DNA of 64,000 nucleotides from Staphylococcus haemolyticus (GCF_006094395.1 NZ_CP035291.1:2453619-2517618), one strand, 5' to 3'. Positions 47,933 through 57,517 are shown, counted from the first letter of the stretch. Program-made: numbers and translations. The notes: a model not told the origin generated them from the letters alone.

Positions 47933-48334
47933 TTGAAAACCTTAAGAAATATATTCATTACAATTGTCGTCATTGCAATTATCGTTATCGGAGGATTGTT
48001 TGGATTAAATGCTTATTCCAATCAACACCCTAACAATCATTCAATCAATGACTGGAACAAGCTCAATCCTCTAGCCCCAACATATGAATATTACGTTAAG
48101 ACTCAAAAGCCATCGAAAGTAGAAGTCGTTGATAAAGAAAAAGATTTCTATATCTATCATTACAATCAAACGGGTTACACGAAAGATGGTAAATCTAAAA
48201 AAATTGAATACACAGCATCTAAAAAATTAAAACAAAATCATTACTTAGTTGTACGCGAAAAATCTCACACAATTCAGTCATTCGAAGAAGTTAAAAAATC
48301 AAAAATTCCAACTAAAGCAAAAGAAAAATTATAA
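47933..48334 (+). CDS. YxeA (DUF1093) family protein
   Basis: A 133-residue protein starting MKTLRNIFITIVVIAIIVIGG, with one N-terminal membrane helix or uncleaved signal. An OB-like extracytoplasmic domain follows, including FYIYHYNQTGYTKDGKSKKIEYTASKKL. TTG is preferred as start: the upstream GTG and ATG abut the AAGGAG site. YxeA-like genes commonly precede or follow bacitracin-type ABC exporters, and vraD begins 23 nt downstream. Confidence 0.82.
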   Translation: MKTLRNIFITIVVIAIIVIGGLFGLNAYSNQHPNNHSINDWNKLNPLAPTYEYYVKTQKPSKVEVVDKEKDFYIYHYNQTGYTKDGKSKKIEYTASKKLKQNHYLVVREKSHTIQSFEEVKKSKIPTKAKEKL

Positions 48335-48357
48335 ATCAAATAAGGAGTGCGATCGAC

Positions 48358-49116
48358 ATGCCAATTCTAAACGTCAATCATTTATCAAAAGTATACGGAA
48401 GTAAACAAAAATATAAAGCCCTACACGACATCAACTTTTCAGTGGACAAAGGAGAATTCGTCGCCATAATGGGACCTTCAGGTTCAGGTAAGACTACCCT
48501 CCTCAATGTCATTAGTTCCATCGATAGTATTTCTGGAGGAACTGTAGAAGTAAGTGGCAATGAAATTAATCAACTTAAAGATAAGCAGTTAGCACAATTT
48601 CGTAAGAAAGAACTTGGATTTATCTTCCAAGATTATAGTGTCTTACCTACCTTAACTGTTAAAGAAAACATTATGTTGCCACTATCCGTTCAAAAAGTAA
48701 GTAAAGATGAGATGGAACAAAATTATAAAGAAGTTACTGAAGCACTCGGTATTTATGAGTTAAGCGATAAATATCCAAGCGAAATATCAGGTGGTCAGCA
48801 ACAACGTACCGCTGCCGCACGTGCATTCGTTCATAAACCGGCTATTATCTTTGCCGATGAACCGACAGGAGCACTTGATTCGAAAAGTGCGCAAGACTTA
48901 CTCAACCGTCTAGAAGATATGAACGAGCGATTCAATAGCACGATAATCATGGTAACTCATGACCCATCTGCAGCGAGTTTCGCACAGCGTGTCATTATGT
49001 TAAAAGATGGCAATATTCATTCAGAAATCCATCAAGAAGATAAATCTAAACGCGAATTTTATAATGAAATCATTCAATTACAGTCAGCCTTAGGTGGTGT
49101 CGCAAATGACGTTTAA
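48358..49116 (+). CDS. vraD: Antimicrobial peptide ABC transporter ATP-binding protein
   Basis: A 252-residue ATPase of the BceA/MacB class with Walker A GPSGSGKTT, signature ISGGQQQRTAAARAF and Walker B PAIIFADEPTGALD. It pairs with the VraE-type permease encoded next. In S. aureus VraDE confers bacitracin and nisin resistance and is induced by the BraRS system. AAGGAGTG precedes the ATG. Confidence 0.92.
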   Translation: MPILNVNHLSKVYGSKQKYKALHDINFSVDKGEFVAIMGPSGSGKTTLLNVISSIDSISGGTVEVSGNEINQLKDKQLAQFRKKELGFIFQDYSVLPTLTVKENIMLPLSVQKVSKDEMEQNYKEVTEALGIYELSDKYPSEISGGQQQRTAAARAFVHKPAIIFADEPTGALDSKSAQDLLNRLEDMNERFNSTIIMVTHDPSAASFAQRVIMLKDGNIHSEIHQEDKSKREFYNEIIQLQSALGGVANDV

Positions 49117-50989
49117 TCAAATTACACTCAAAAACTTAAAAAGTAATTTCAAAAATTATGCACTGTATCTTTTTTCACTCATTTTTAGTATTATTTTACA
49201 CTTTAGCTTTGTCACTTTGCAGTACACACATAGTATTAATAATGGTGGTTCTCCAAAAGTTATTCAAGAAGGTGCTAAAGTAGGCTCAGTTTTCCTATTT
49301 ATTACAATTATTATTTTCTTAATGTATGCGAACCAATTATTTATTAAACGTAGAACACGAGAATTTGCGCTATTCCAACTTATTGGATTAACACGACAAA
49401 ACATTTTAAGAATGCTAGCTATCGAGCAACTTACATTCTTTTTTATTACTGGCATCATAGGTATTTTAATTGGTATTGTAGGCTCTGAAATTCTACTTAA
49501 CATTCTAGTGAAGATGATGCATTTGAAAGTAGGTGTATCAATCGGATTTGAATTTCCTGCGTTAATACAAACAATTGTGATGCTCGTACTAGCATTTATC
49601 TTGATTATGTTCCAGAACTTCCTTTTCCTAAAAAGAAGAACCATTCTGTCAATGATGAAGGACAGTACTAAATCAGAAGCTACTAAAGCTAAAATTACCG
49701 TTCCTGAACTTATTGCCGGTATTCTAGGCATTATCATGATCATCTTTGGGTATTATATTTCTACTGAAATGTTTGGTAAGTTCGAAGTTTTAACAATGGT
49801 CTTAGTCACACCTTTCTTAATTCTGTTTCTAACCGTTGTGGGGGCTTATCTATTCTTTAGAAGTTCAGTATCTATCATATTTAAATCACTGAAAAAGTCT
49901 AAACATGGACGCATTTCAATTACAGATGTCGTATTTACTTCATCAATTATGCATCGCATGAAGAAAAATGCGATGTCACTAACAATTATTGCGGTAATTT
50001 CAGCTGTGACAGTAACTATTCTGTGTTTTGGCGCGATTAGTAAAGCCAATACGGACTATATGATTCAAGTATCGTCTCCTCAAGACGTTAACTTTTCTAA
50101 AACAGAATCAGCTCAAAAGTATGAAAAACTATTAAAACAAAATCATATTCAATATGACACGAAAACATTTGAAGGTAGTAATACGAAATTGTTTAAAAAT
50201 GATGCCTTAAAAAGTAAAACAAACGAAGGTATGCAAAATACTGGTATCGTTGTGATGCCAGATAAAAATAATAAAGGTAACCATGCTACAATTACTAACC
50301 TACAAGGACCGCTTTCTGGCATTGTAAGTGTTCATACGAATAAAGATATGACACTTCAAGGTCAACAAAAAATGACATTAAACGTGAATAAAAAGGATGA
50401 CAATGAGGTAATTCCGTCGACCGTTTCTATAGGTGGTCCTGTCTTAAAAGTAAGTCCAGATAATTTCAATAAATTGAAAATGAAGGACCAACTGATGCAT
50501 CATTATGGATTTAATATCAAAGATCATAAAGACCTCTCCAAAGCGGAGACATTAGCTCAGAAAGTAAGTCCAAATGTAGAATTAAAAAATGACACGAAGA
50601 AAATGCTAGATGAAAGTAATGGTATTCTAATATTTGTCACATCATTCTTAGGATTAGCGTTTCTCATCGCAGCGGGATGTATTATCTATATTAAACAAAT
50701 GGATGAAACCGAAGATGAAATTAACAATTATCGCATATTAAGACGTATCGGCTTCACACACACGGATATGACGAAAGGTCTAGCATTAAAGATTCTATTC
50801 AACTTCGGTTTACCTTTAATCATCGCATTATTACACGCACTATTTGCTGCAATGGTATTTATGAAACTAATGGGAGAATACTCTCCTATACCGATTATCA
50901 TTGTGATGATTGTTTATTCACTTGTTTACCTTATCTTTGCAGCAATCTCATTTATCCATGCAAATCGAATTGTAAAACACTCTATTTAA
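49106..50989 (+). CDS. vraE: Antimicrobial peptide ABC transporter permease
   Basis: A 627-residue BceB-type permease. It has ten predicted membrane helices and a large extracellular loop of roughly 220 residues between helices 7 and 8 (after SKANTDYMIQVSSPQ). FtsX-like regions occur near LFIKRRTREFALFQLIGLT and RILRRIGFTHTDMTKG. The ATG at 49106 overlaps the vraD end by 11 nt, indicating coupling. Confidence 0.92.
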   Translation: MTFNQITLKNLKSNFKNYALYLFSLIFSIILHFSFVTLQYTHSINNGGSPKVIQEGAKVGSVFLFITIIIFLMYANQLFIKRRTREFALFQLIGLTRQNILRMLAIEQLTFFFITGIIGILIGIVGSEILLNILVKMMHLKVGVSIGFEFPALIQTIVMLVLAFILIMFQNFLFLKRRTILSMMKDSTKSEATKAKITVPELIAGILGIIMIIFGYYISTEMFGKFEVLTMVLVTPFLILFLTVVGAYLFFRSSVSIIFKSLKKSKHGRISITDVVFTSSIMHRMKKNAMSLTIIAVISAVTVTILCFGAISKANTDYMIQVSSPQDVNFSKTESAQKYEKLLKQNHIQYDTKTFEGSNTKLFKNDALKSKTNEGMQNTGIVVMPDKNNKGNHATITNLQGPLSGIVSVHTNKDMTLQGQQKMTLNVNKKDDNEVIPSTVSIGGPVLKVSPDNFNKLKMKDQLMHHYGFNIKDHKDLSKAETLAQKVSPNVELKNDTKKMLDESNGILIFVTSFLGLAFLIAAGCIIYIKQMDETEDEINNYRILRRIGFTHTDMTKGLALKILFNFGLPLIIALLHALFAAMVFMKLMGEYSPIPIIIVMIVYSLVYLIFAAISFIHANRIVKHSI

Positions 50990-51016
50990 TAATTGAAAAG
51001 AAAGGACGTTGTTTAA

Positions 51017-51211
51017 ATGAATATTAAAGAATTAATTCGCAAATCTTACGAGGATTTATTAAGTTTGAAAGTCAATTGGTTTAACGGTCTTATGTTAGTA
51101 CTTATCGTCTTCATATTAAGTGGCATTGTGACACCATTTATTGGAGTGCCGGTAGGCTTACTTGGTGGTGGTTATATTCTAAAACGTTATGAAGAAAAGA
51201 ATAGTAACTAA
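51017..51211 (+). CDS. vraH: VraH-type small membrane protein
   Basis: A 64-residue protein, MNIKELIRKSYEDLLSLKVNWFNGLMLVL, with one or two membrane helices and a charged C terminus. Position and size match VraH, the third component of VraDEH needed for high-level resistance to daptomycin and gallidermin in S. aureus. AAAGGACG precedes the ATG. Confidence 0.85.
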   Translation: MNIKELIRKSYEDLLSLKVNWFNGLMLVLIVFILSGIVTPFIGVPVGLLGGGYILKRYEEKNSN

Positions 51212-51271
51212 TATTGAAAACAAAGCTTTTTGAATAAATATGGCTACATTGAAAACAAGCAGTAATTAATT

Positions 51272-51310
51272 GAGCTGAGAAGGCGCTTTAAATCAAGCGA
51301 TTCTCAGCTC
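51272..51310 (+). terminator. Hairpin ending the vraDEH unit
   Basis: GAGCTGAGAA and TTCTCAGCTC with inner CGCTT/AAGCG. No T run follows, so it may act as a stability element or a weak terminator. Confidence 0.5.
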
Positions 51311-51326
51311 TAATCATACATACGGG

Positions 51327-51431
51327 GTTTGGGGCCCAAACATAAAGAATTTCACAAAGAAATTCTACAAGCTAAGTAAGTTGGGGGTAGGATAGAATTC
51401 AAAAGGATTCTATCCTACCCCTTTGCTTTTT
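51327..51431. repeat. STAR-like staphylococcal intergenic repeat
   Basis: It contains the palindrome GTTTGGGGCCCAAAC, the AGAATTTC/GAAATTCT hairpin, and a 15-bp stem GGGGTAGGATAGAAT with its complement (51384-51421), then a T-rich stretch. GGCCC-centred palindromes followed by the AAAGAATTTC block occur repeatedly between staphylococcal genes. The final stem may also terminate transcription. Confidence 0.6.
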
Positions 51432-51534
51432 ATTTTAATAATTATGATCATTATATATTAATATTTTTTATTTTATATATTTTATAATTAAATTGACAGA
51501 AATATTTTATTCATCTAAGAAAGGACATCAAGTT

Positions 51535-54500
51535 ATGCTTCAAAAAACTAAATATCGCTTCTCTATTCGAAAGTTTTCAATAGGAACAGGCTCCGTACTA
51601 TTAGGTGCCTTTTTATTTGTAGGCTTTCAAGATGTAGCTCATGCGAGTGAATTACATAATAGTACGTTAACAACGGACACGGCTTCCAATCCACAATCTT
51701 TTGAAAAGAAAGCCAATAATTCAACACACGAAGACGTACAAAATGCAGCTTCAACATATCAATCTAATCCCCTAAAAAATACAGAAAATACAACAAAAGC
51801 AGAAATTCAATCACAAATAACGAGTAAGACAACTCACTCAGTTAAAGAAAATGCAAATGCGCAAGCCATTGCCGCTTCATCTCAAATAGAGAAGAAAGTA
51901 ATACATACGCGTTCACGTCGTTCAGCAACGTCACCAATTACTTCAGAAGGCGTCTTAGAGGATACAACGACAACTGCAACACCTAATATGGATGATGCTA
52001 ATGGTGCATCAGTTAAAAGTAGAGATGTTGCCATTCTACAACCTAAAGATTCAAATACTGTCCCAACACCAAACGTCGTATTTGAAAAAAGTCCTGATCC
52101 AAATCAGTATACATTTGCGATAACAGATCTTAAAGATTTTAATGCTGCCTATCAAACAAAATATTATTATCGTTTATCTAAGCCCTACGATGATTCTAAT
52201 GACGTAACGATTGAATTAGTTAACGGTGAGACAAATACTGTAGTAGAAACGAAACAGATCAATTCACCTGGCACTGTATCCATTGGTCAAAATTCTCTAG
52301 AAATCGCAGTAGCTGCTCATGATCCTCAAAAAGCGAAATATGGTCATATCAATTTCACTTTTTTAAATACATTAGACTCATTCAAAAACACAGTTTCAAC
52401 TATTAGAGCACGTTTTGAAATAGATGATAATGGTAGCTTAGAAGATAGACGAAGCGGCATACAAATTTACGATTTATTTAACCAGGCGAATGAAGGAACA
52501 ACCATTACAGATCCACAATATTATGTGCCCCACATTGTTCCTGAAACGACCTATTATCGTGTTGTTACTAAGAATAACCCCACTTATCAAGCAGATAAGA
52601 CTGATATAAACGCTCAAACATACCAACCAGATTTCACTGAAAAAGAGCTAGCACACTATACGATTAAAGGTATGGATGGACAAATCTATACCGCTTCAAA
52701 CTCACGTGAATTTGAAGGTTACAAATTATATCAAATTGCTGAGCCTAATCACATGATTGGTACAATGGTTCGCCCATACCAAGTTGGGTTGAGATATGTG
52801 GATGCTGAAACGAATAATGGTGGTGTCAAACGTATCAAAGAAATTATCGGAGAAGATGGTACAACACGTATCGAAATTTGGACTTTATCGGTGGATCACA
52901 TGTCTGAATCTGCGAAAAACACAGGTATCGATACAACAAATTATGTGAAAGTTTATGAAGCAACGTTAAGACCTGGCGAAAGAAATAAAAATGATTTAGG
53001 TAAACAGATTTATATTCCTGGATATAATATACCATTTCTTATTCAACCAGCTAGTGCTGGCGAAGGTGCTGTTGGGAATATATTTGCTCCTAATCAATCA
53101 ATAAATGGTGTACAAGTAGGACGTGGAAGTAACTTCCGTTTACAAAACTTATTAGCTAAAGCGCATCCTATTATTTATTACTACACAGCAATAGACCCTG
53201 TTGAAGTCACATTAAAGGCAAATAAAGTAGTTAAAGGCGAACATACGCTAGCGCAAGGTGAATTCACTTTCAATATTGTAGCCGGTCCTAATTCACCAGC
53301 TATTCCAGAGACTTCGCAATCAAAAACAAATGCAGCAGATGGTTCAGTTACATTTGATAAGATTTCATTTACAAAACCAGGTACTTACACTTATACAATT
53401 ACAGAAAATAAAGCTAACCTTAACTCAAATTTTGATGCTGAACCATTAACGATTACAGCAACTGTTACAGTAACCGAAGAAAATGTGGCTTTAAACGCAA
53501 ATGTGAGTTACGCATATGATTCAGATACTGATAATAACCAAGCATTCACTAACTATTATGTAGCACCTAAGCAATTAGACTTTGACGTTCATTTTACAAA
53601 ATCTCTAGTTGGCCGTCCGTTAAACAATGAAGAGTTTCAATTCACTATGAAAAATGCTGACGGAGAAGTTATCGCTACAGGTACAAATAATGCGACAGGT
53701 CAAATAAACTTCAACTTTATTGAAGGTAAACGTCCGACTTATACTAATGCCGATGCTGGTAAAACCTTCACGTATACTGTTGAAGAAGTTCCTAGTAACT
53801 TACCGAATATCAGTAGTGATTCTATGAAAGCAATTGTAACTGTAAATATCACTAAAGATTTACATGTACTTACAGCAACATCGATTGCGCCAGCAGATAC
53901 TGAATTCAACAATACATTTGTTCCTCCAACACCACCGACACCTGTATTCCAACCTGAAAAATTTGATTTATCAGTGGAAAAATATGATATTACAGCAAAT
54001 AAATTATTAGATGATGATAGTGAATTAGCGAATAAATATGCAGATACTAATGTGAACCCTTATGCGGATCAAACAACTAATAATGAACCAGAAAACATCA
54101 ATACTAAAACGCTTAATCGTGGCGATAAAATTGTGTATCAAGTTTGGTTAGATACAACACACTTAACACCAGAGAATAAAATTAATAAATTAGGCATTAC
54201 TGATGACTATGATGAAACAAGCGTAGCTGTTCAAAGTATTAAGGTATACGACGGTATTACTGGACAGGACGTTACAAACTTATTTGATATCACAGATGAG
54301 AATGGTGTTATCATAGCTACATCAAAAGATAGTTTAGTCAAAGACCATGTGCTAGATAATGCGCAAATGCCATTTGGACGTTATTACAAATTAGATATTG
54401 TCGGGGTCATTAAAGACAGTGCCAAAGCTAGTAAAGACATCACTAATGTAGCTAATCAGTCTGTGCAGTTCTTTAACCCAGCCAAAGGTGGCAATGAAGT

Positions 54501-55197
54501 ACCACCTCCTAAACCGTCAGAAAAACGTGTAAATAAAGTAAAACCAGTACCAGTAAACTTTGAATTCAAAGTGACTAAGAAATTGGAAGGTGGTCAACTT
54601 AAAGGTGGAGATTACACATTCATCTTAACGGATTTAAACACTCCTGATCACCCAGAGCAATCAGCAACAAATGATGCGAATGGTAAAGTGAATTTCTTAC
54701 CAATTAAATTCAATAAAGTAGGCACTTATATTTACCAAATCACTGAACAAGTGGGAACAGATTCAAATATTGCTTATGATACAATGTCTATCAAATCAAC
54801 AGTGGTAGTTACTGAAAATCCAGAAACTGGTAATTTACAAGCAACTGTAACTTACAACAGTTCAGGCGGTAAATCAGTTGGAATAAATGATACTGAGTTT
54901 AACAACACTGTTAAACCTCCCGTACCACCAACGCCAAACAAACCACCACATAATCCGCCTAAAACACCGGGTCAACCTCCAGTTAACCCGCCAGGCAACC
55001 CACCTGAAAAACCAGGTGTACCACCGACACATCATGTGCCACCAACACCTAAACAACTAAATCAACCGAAGCACCTACCAAATACTGGTAGCGACGATGC
55101 TAATATAAATAAATCATTATTAGCAACAATGTTTGCAAGTTTAGGTAGTGTATTATTATTCGGTAGAAGAAGACGCGATGGGCAAAATTTAAAGTGA
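51535..55197 (+). CDS. YSIRK/LPXTG cell-wall adhesin with FctA-like and AgI/II-like domains
   Basis: A 1220-residue wall-anchored protein. Residues 1-37 are a YSIRK-type signal (FSIRKFSIGTGSVLLG) and about 38-160 are low complexity. About 170-550 form an N-terminal adhesive region. Two FctA/Spy0128-like isopeptide domains follow (about 556-678 and 679-799), each with an early Lys and a closing FTN or FNN Asn. Residues 806-987 resemble the antigen I/II C-terminal module (KLDIVGVIKDS). A third FctA-like domain spans 1006-1127. A proline-rich stalk leads to LPNTG at 1181-1185 and a hydrophobic-charged tail. The ATG at 51535 follows AAAGGAC. No pilus sortase is adjacent. Confidence 0.9.
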   Translation: MLQKTKYRFSIRKFSIGTGSVLLGAFLFVGFQDVAHASELHNSTLTTDTASNPQSFEKKANNSTHEDVQNAASTYQSNPLKNTENTTKAEIQSQITSKTTHSVKENANAQAIAASSQIEKKVIHTRSRRSATSPITSEGVLEDTTTTATPNMDDANGASVKSRDVAILQPKDSNTVPTPNVVFEKSPDPNQYTFAITDLKDFNAAYQTKYYYRLSKPYDDSNDVTIELVNGETNTVVETKQINSPGTVSIGQNSLEIAVAAHDPQKAKYGHINFTFLNTLDSFKNTVSTIRARFEIDDNGSLEDRRSGIQIYDLFNQANEGTTITDPQYYVPHIVPETTYYRVVTKNNPTYQADKTDINAQTYQPDFTEKELAHYTIKGMDGQIYTASNSREFEGYKLYQIAEPNHMIGTMVRPYQVGLRYVDAETNNGGVKRIKEIIGEDGTTRIEIWTLSVDHMSESAKNTGIDTTNYVKVYEATLRPGERNKNDLGKQIYIPGYNIPFLIQPASAGEGAVGNIFAPNQSINGVQVGRGSNFRLQNLLAKAHPIIYYYTAIDPVEVTLKANKVVKGEHTLAQGEFTFNIVAGPNSPAIPETSQSKTNAADGSVTFDKISFTKPGTYTYTITENKANLNSNFDAEPLTITATVTVTEENVALNANVSYAYDSDTDNNQAFTNYYVAPKQLDFDVHFTKSLVGRPLNNEEFQFTMKNADGEVIATGTNNATGQINFNFIEGKRPTYTNADAGKTFTYTVEEVPSNLPNISSDSMKAIVTVNITKDLHVLTATSIAPADTEFNNTFVPPTPPTPVFQPEKFDLSVEKYDITANKLLDDDSELANKYADTNVNPYADQTTNNEPENINTKTLNRGDKIVYQVWLDTTHLTPENKINKLGITDDYDETSVAVQSIKVYDGITGQDVTNLFDITDENGVIIATSKDSLVKDHVLDNAQMPFGRYYKLDIVGVIKDSAKASKDITNVANQSVQFFNPAKGGNEVPPPKPSEKRVNKVKPVPVNFEFKVTKKLEGGQLKGGDYTFILTDLNTPDHPEQSATNDANGKVNFLPIKFNKVGTYIYQITEQVGTDSNIAYDTMSIKSTVVVTENPETGNLQATVTYNSSGGKSVGINDTEFNNTVKPPVPPTPNKPPHNPPKTPGQPPVNPPGNPPEKPGVPPTHHVPPTPKQLNQPKHLPNTGSDDANINKSLLATMFASLGSVLLFGRRRRDGQNLK

Positions 55198-55208
55198 AAT
55201 TTTTAAAA

Positions 55209-55243
55209 AACCTAAGAAGCATTTCCGCTTCTTAGGTCTTTTT
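55209..55243. terminator. Bidirectional terminator of the adhesin and XRE genes
   Basis: AACCTAAGAAGC and GCTTCTTAGGT pair around a 6-nt loop, with A and T runs on both sides. Confidence 0.88.
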
Positions 55244-55249
55244 AATTGA

Positions 55250-55825
55250 TTACGGTAAAAATTTAAATGACAAATAAATACTTAACCAACATATGATTAC
55301 AAATGCACCTACTACAAAGACAAATGATAAGATGCTCGTAATGAGATTACGTGTTTTACTCGTCTGAACTTCGTTTGGATCTTGACCATTCATAAATGCA
55401 ACGATTCGATCATAATTATCCATACCGTGCCTATATTTAATTTTGTCGACTTGCGTACTACTATAAAAACCTACAGAAAAAATAACATAGGTAATCGCAA
55501 CGCCCCACCAACTCAAATAATATAAAAGTGGTCCTATTAAAACACAAGCTAATAAAATCCAAATCAACATCATCCACGTCCAAAAATCCATGTCTTTTTT
55601 AACTTCTTCATGACCCATACGTTTCACGTCTCCTTTAACAAGATCATCTAATGAAACATTAAATAATGTACACATCATTAACAAATTATGGATATCTGGA
55701 TAACTTCTTTCATTTTCCCAATTAGAAATGGTTTGTCTCGAAACATATAATTTCTCAGCTAAGTACTCTTGAGAATACTTTTCTTTTTCTCTATATTTTC
55801 TAATTTGTTGACCGATTTCCATCAT
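55250..55825 (-). CDS. XRE-type HTH membrane protein
   Basis: A 191-residue protein. Residues 1-65 form a Cro/CI HTH (IGQQIRKYREKEKYSQEYLAEKLYVSRQTISNWENERSYPDI). The rest holds about four membrane helices. Such fused regulators sense or are tethered to the membrane. The start at 55825 is set by AAGGAG 8 nt upstream; the longer frame has no such site. Its target is unknown. Confidence 0.85.
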   Translation of the reverse strand: MMEIGQQIRKYREKEKYSQEYLAEKLYVSRQTISNWENERSYPDIHNLLMMCTLFNVSLDDLVKGDVKRMGHEEVKKDMDFWTWMMLIWILLACVLIGPLLYYLSWWGVAITYVIFSVGFYSSTQVDKIKYRHGMDNYDRIVAFMNGQDPNEVQTSKTRNLITSILSFVFVVGAFVIICWLSIYLSFKFLP

Positions 55826-56024
55826 CCATAACTCCTTAACCATATAGATTAATCTTGCATAGAATAGAAGCAAGATAGTAAATATGTGCCGTATCTCACT
55901 TCATCTCTATAGAAACGTTTCCTCATATAAAAAACTACCAAATTTCTTTGTCATACGCATCTTTTTCATTGTCAAAATCCTTTTACATACTGATATATCA
56001 GCATTTGCAAGACTTCCCGACGTC

Positions 56025-56063
56025 TAAAAAAGGAACAGCGTCTTAACATTTATTGCTGTTCCA
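56025..56063 (-). terminator. Terminator of the TetR operon
   Basis: GGAACAGC and GCTGTTCC arms, then TTTTTTA on the minus strand. Confidence 0.85.
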
Positions 56064-56077
56064 TTTACTATTAAATA

Positions 56078-56617
56078 TTAGTCATTAAATGATTTTAATA
56101 TCATTTTCAACATTTTTTCAATATACGCTTCATCGAGTGTTTCAGGTTTAATTAAAATATTAAAATAAATCGGTGAGAAGATTAAATCTATAAATAAATC
56201 TTGATCCTCTTCTTTAATATGTTGAGCAATAATAGATTTTAATATCTTACGATTATTTTTAAAATAACCTTGCATAAATAATTCGCGAGCGTCATTTTGT
56301 TGATTACTAATCAATATTTCAATAACCGCTCGTCCAAGATTGGTTTTATAAATAGACATTATCTTTACTAAATATTGATACAATCCTGTGTATAAATCTT
56401 TATTTTCATTTTCAAAAATCTGAGTTCTACTCACAAACATATCTACAATAATCGATGATTTATCTTTCCAACGACGATAAATCGTTGCTTTTGAAACACC
56501 TGTGTTCTCTGAAATTTGATCAATCGTAATGTCTCTAAAATGAGTGGTTACTAACAATCGATCTATTTCATTAAATATTTTATGATTGATTGTCGGATCT
56601 TTCGGTCTTCCAGCCAT
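56078..56617 (-). CDS. TetR-family repressor
   Basis: A 179-residue regulator with the N-terminal HTH ITIDQISENTGVSKATIYRRWKDKSSII. The ligand domain is a helical C-terminal region of about 120 residues. It is third in an operon with two DUF3147 membrane genes; its start overlaps the preceding gene by 38 nt. A palindrome right after the operon promoter (57382-57405) is the probable autoregulatory operator. Confidence 0.9.
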   Translation of the reverse strand: MAGRPKDPTINHKIFNEIDRLLVTTHFRDITIDQISENTGVSKATIYRRWKDKSSIIVDMFVSRTQIFENENKDLYTGLYQYLVKIMSIYKTNLGRAVIEILISNQQNDARELFMQGYFKNNRKILKSIIAQHIKEEDQDLFIDLIFSPIYFNILIKPETLDEAYIEKMLKMILKSFND

Positions 56618-56978
56618 GTTTTCCCCTTCTTAAACGCGTAATAAATTCAACCGCTTCAAAAATAATTACTGCACTTACAAACCATGCAATAAATCCAGTA
56701 ACAATACTAAGTAACCAATGATTTGTAAAATAAAGCATCGCCCATGTTGCTAGTATACTAATTAATACACCTGTCATGCCAAACACTGCACCTCTACTAA
56801 CGTGCTTAGCAATGACATCGCCATGTTGCATTCCTGTTATAAACAATGAAACTAAGAATACTGCAGGTAATGTAGCAAAGACGCCACCGAGCTCTTTCCA
56901 AGGTAAAATAACAGAAATAATATAACTAAGTGTAACTGCTAATCCTCCAACCAAGAATTTAATTAATGCTAATTTCAT
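56580..56978 (-). CDS. DUF3147 membrane protein
   Basis: A 132-residue, four-helix membrane protein starting MKLALIKFLVGGLAVTLSYIIS and containing ELGGVFATLPAVFLVSL, shared with the next gene upstream. GGAGG fixes the ATG at 56978. Paired small four-helix proteins beside a TetR repressor resemble two-subunit small exporters, but the family's function is unknown. Confidence 0.85.
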   Translation of the reverse strand: MKLALIKFLVGGLAVTLSYIISVILPWKELGGVFATLPAVFLVSLFITGMQHGDVIAKHVSRGAVFGMTGVLISILATWAMLYFTNHWLLSIVTGFIAWFVSAVIIFEAVEFITRLRRGKHGWKTERSDNQS

Positions 56979-56996
56979 TACAAAAGCCTCCAAAGA

Positions 56997-57359
56997 TTAA
57001 TTCATATGTCTAACGACAAATATACCTAGAGAAATTACAAGCCAACATATTAATGCAAATCCTGTACCTCTTTTATAATCTCTTTTACTAATATAAAGAG
57101 AAGTTAGAAAGACTGTTATGATGCACGATATAATCCCAATAATGGCACCAGAACTAAGATGAATTGACATTTGTACTAATTTATTGCCACGATGATCTAT
57201 CGCAAGGGCAATAATTGCGGCTAAATAGACTGCCGGCATAGTAGCGATAATGCCACCCATTTTACCACCGACTTTCTCAGCCATTATAGATGCAATTGCC
57301 ACTGCAAGACCTCCAATAACAAAATGAAGAATAGCACTAGAAATGGATATTCCAAACAC
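56997..57359 (-). CDS. DUF3147 membrane protein
   Basis: A 120-residue, four-helix protein with the same core as its neighbour: HFVIGGLAVAIASIMAEKVGGKMGGIIATMPAVYLAAI. It starts at GTG behind GAAGGG and is first in the operon. The two genes look like an ancient duplication that could form a heteromeric membrane complex. Confidence 0.83.
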   Translation of the reverse strand: MFGISISSAILHFVIGGLAVAIASIMAEKVGGKMGGIIATMPAVYLAAIIALAIDHRGNKLVQMSIHLSSGAIIGIISCIITVFLTSLYISKRDYKRGTGFALICWLVISLGIFVVRHMN

Positions 57360-57381
57360 AATAAACCCTTCTTCTTTAATT

Positions 57382-57437
57382 ATTAAACGATACGTTTCGT
57401 TTAATAATATTGTAAATCTATTTATTTGCTATGTAAA
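57382..57437 (-). promoter_or_regulatory. Promoter and palindromic operator of the DUF3147-TetR operon
   Basis: On the minus strand TTTACA (57432-57437), 17 nt, and TACAAT (57409-57414). Just downstream, at the transcription start, ATTAAACGA (57382-57390) and TCGTTTAAT (57397-57405) form a perfect inverted repeat around TACGTT. This is the size and place of a TetR operator. Confidence 0.75.
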
Positions 57438-57474
57438 CAGCACTTTGTAATAAAAATGATTGCCATATTGAACA

Positions 57475-57517
57475 TAAAAAAACACTAAGATAATTCAATT
57501 TTTAATCATCTTAGTGC
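57475..57517 (-). terminator. Terminator of noc
   Basis: CACTAAGAT and ATCTTAGTG pair, followed by TTTTTTT on the minus strand. Confidence 0.85.

Noticed and set aside
54874..55056. Trp/Arg-rich minus-strand frame
   Set aside because: It is the antisense of the adhesin's proline-rich repeat, with no ribosome site.
55620..55635. GTTTCACGT, half of a parS palindrome
   Set aside because: The second half does not match and the site is inside the XRE gene.
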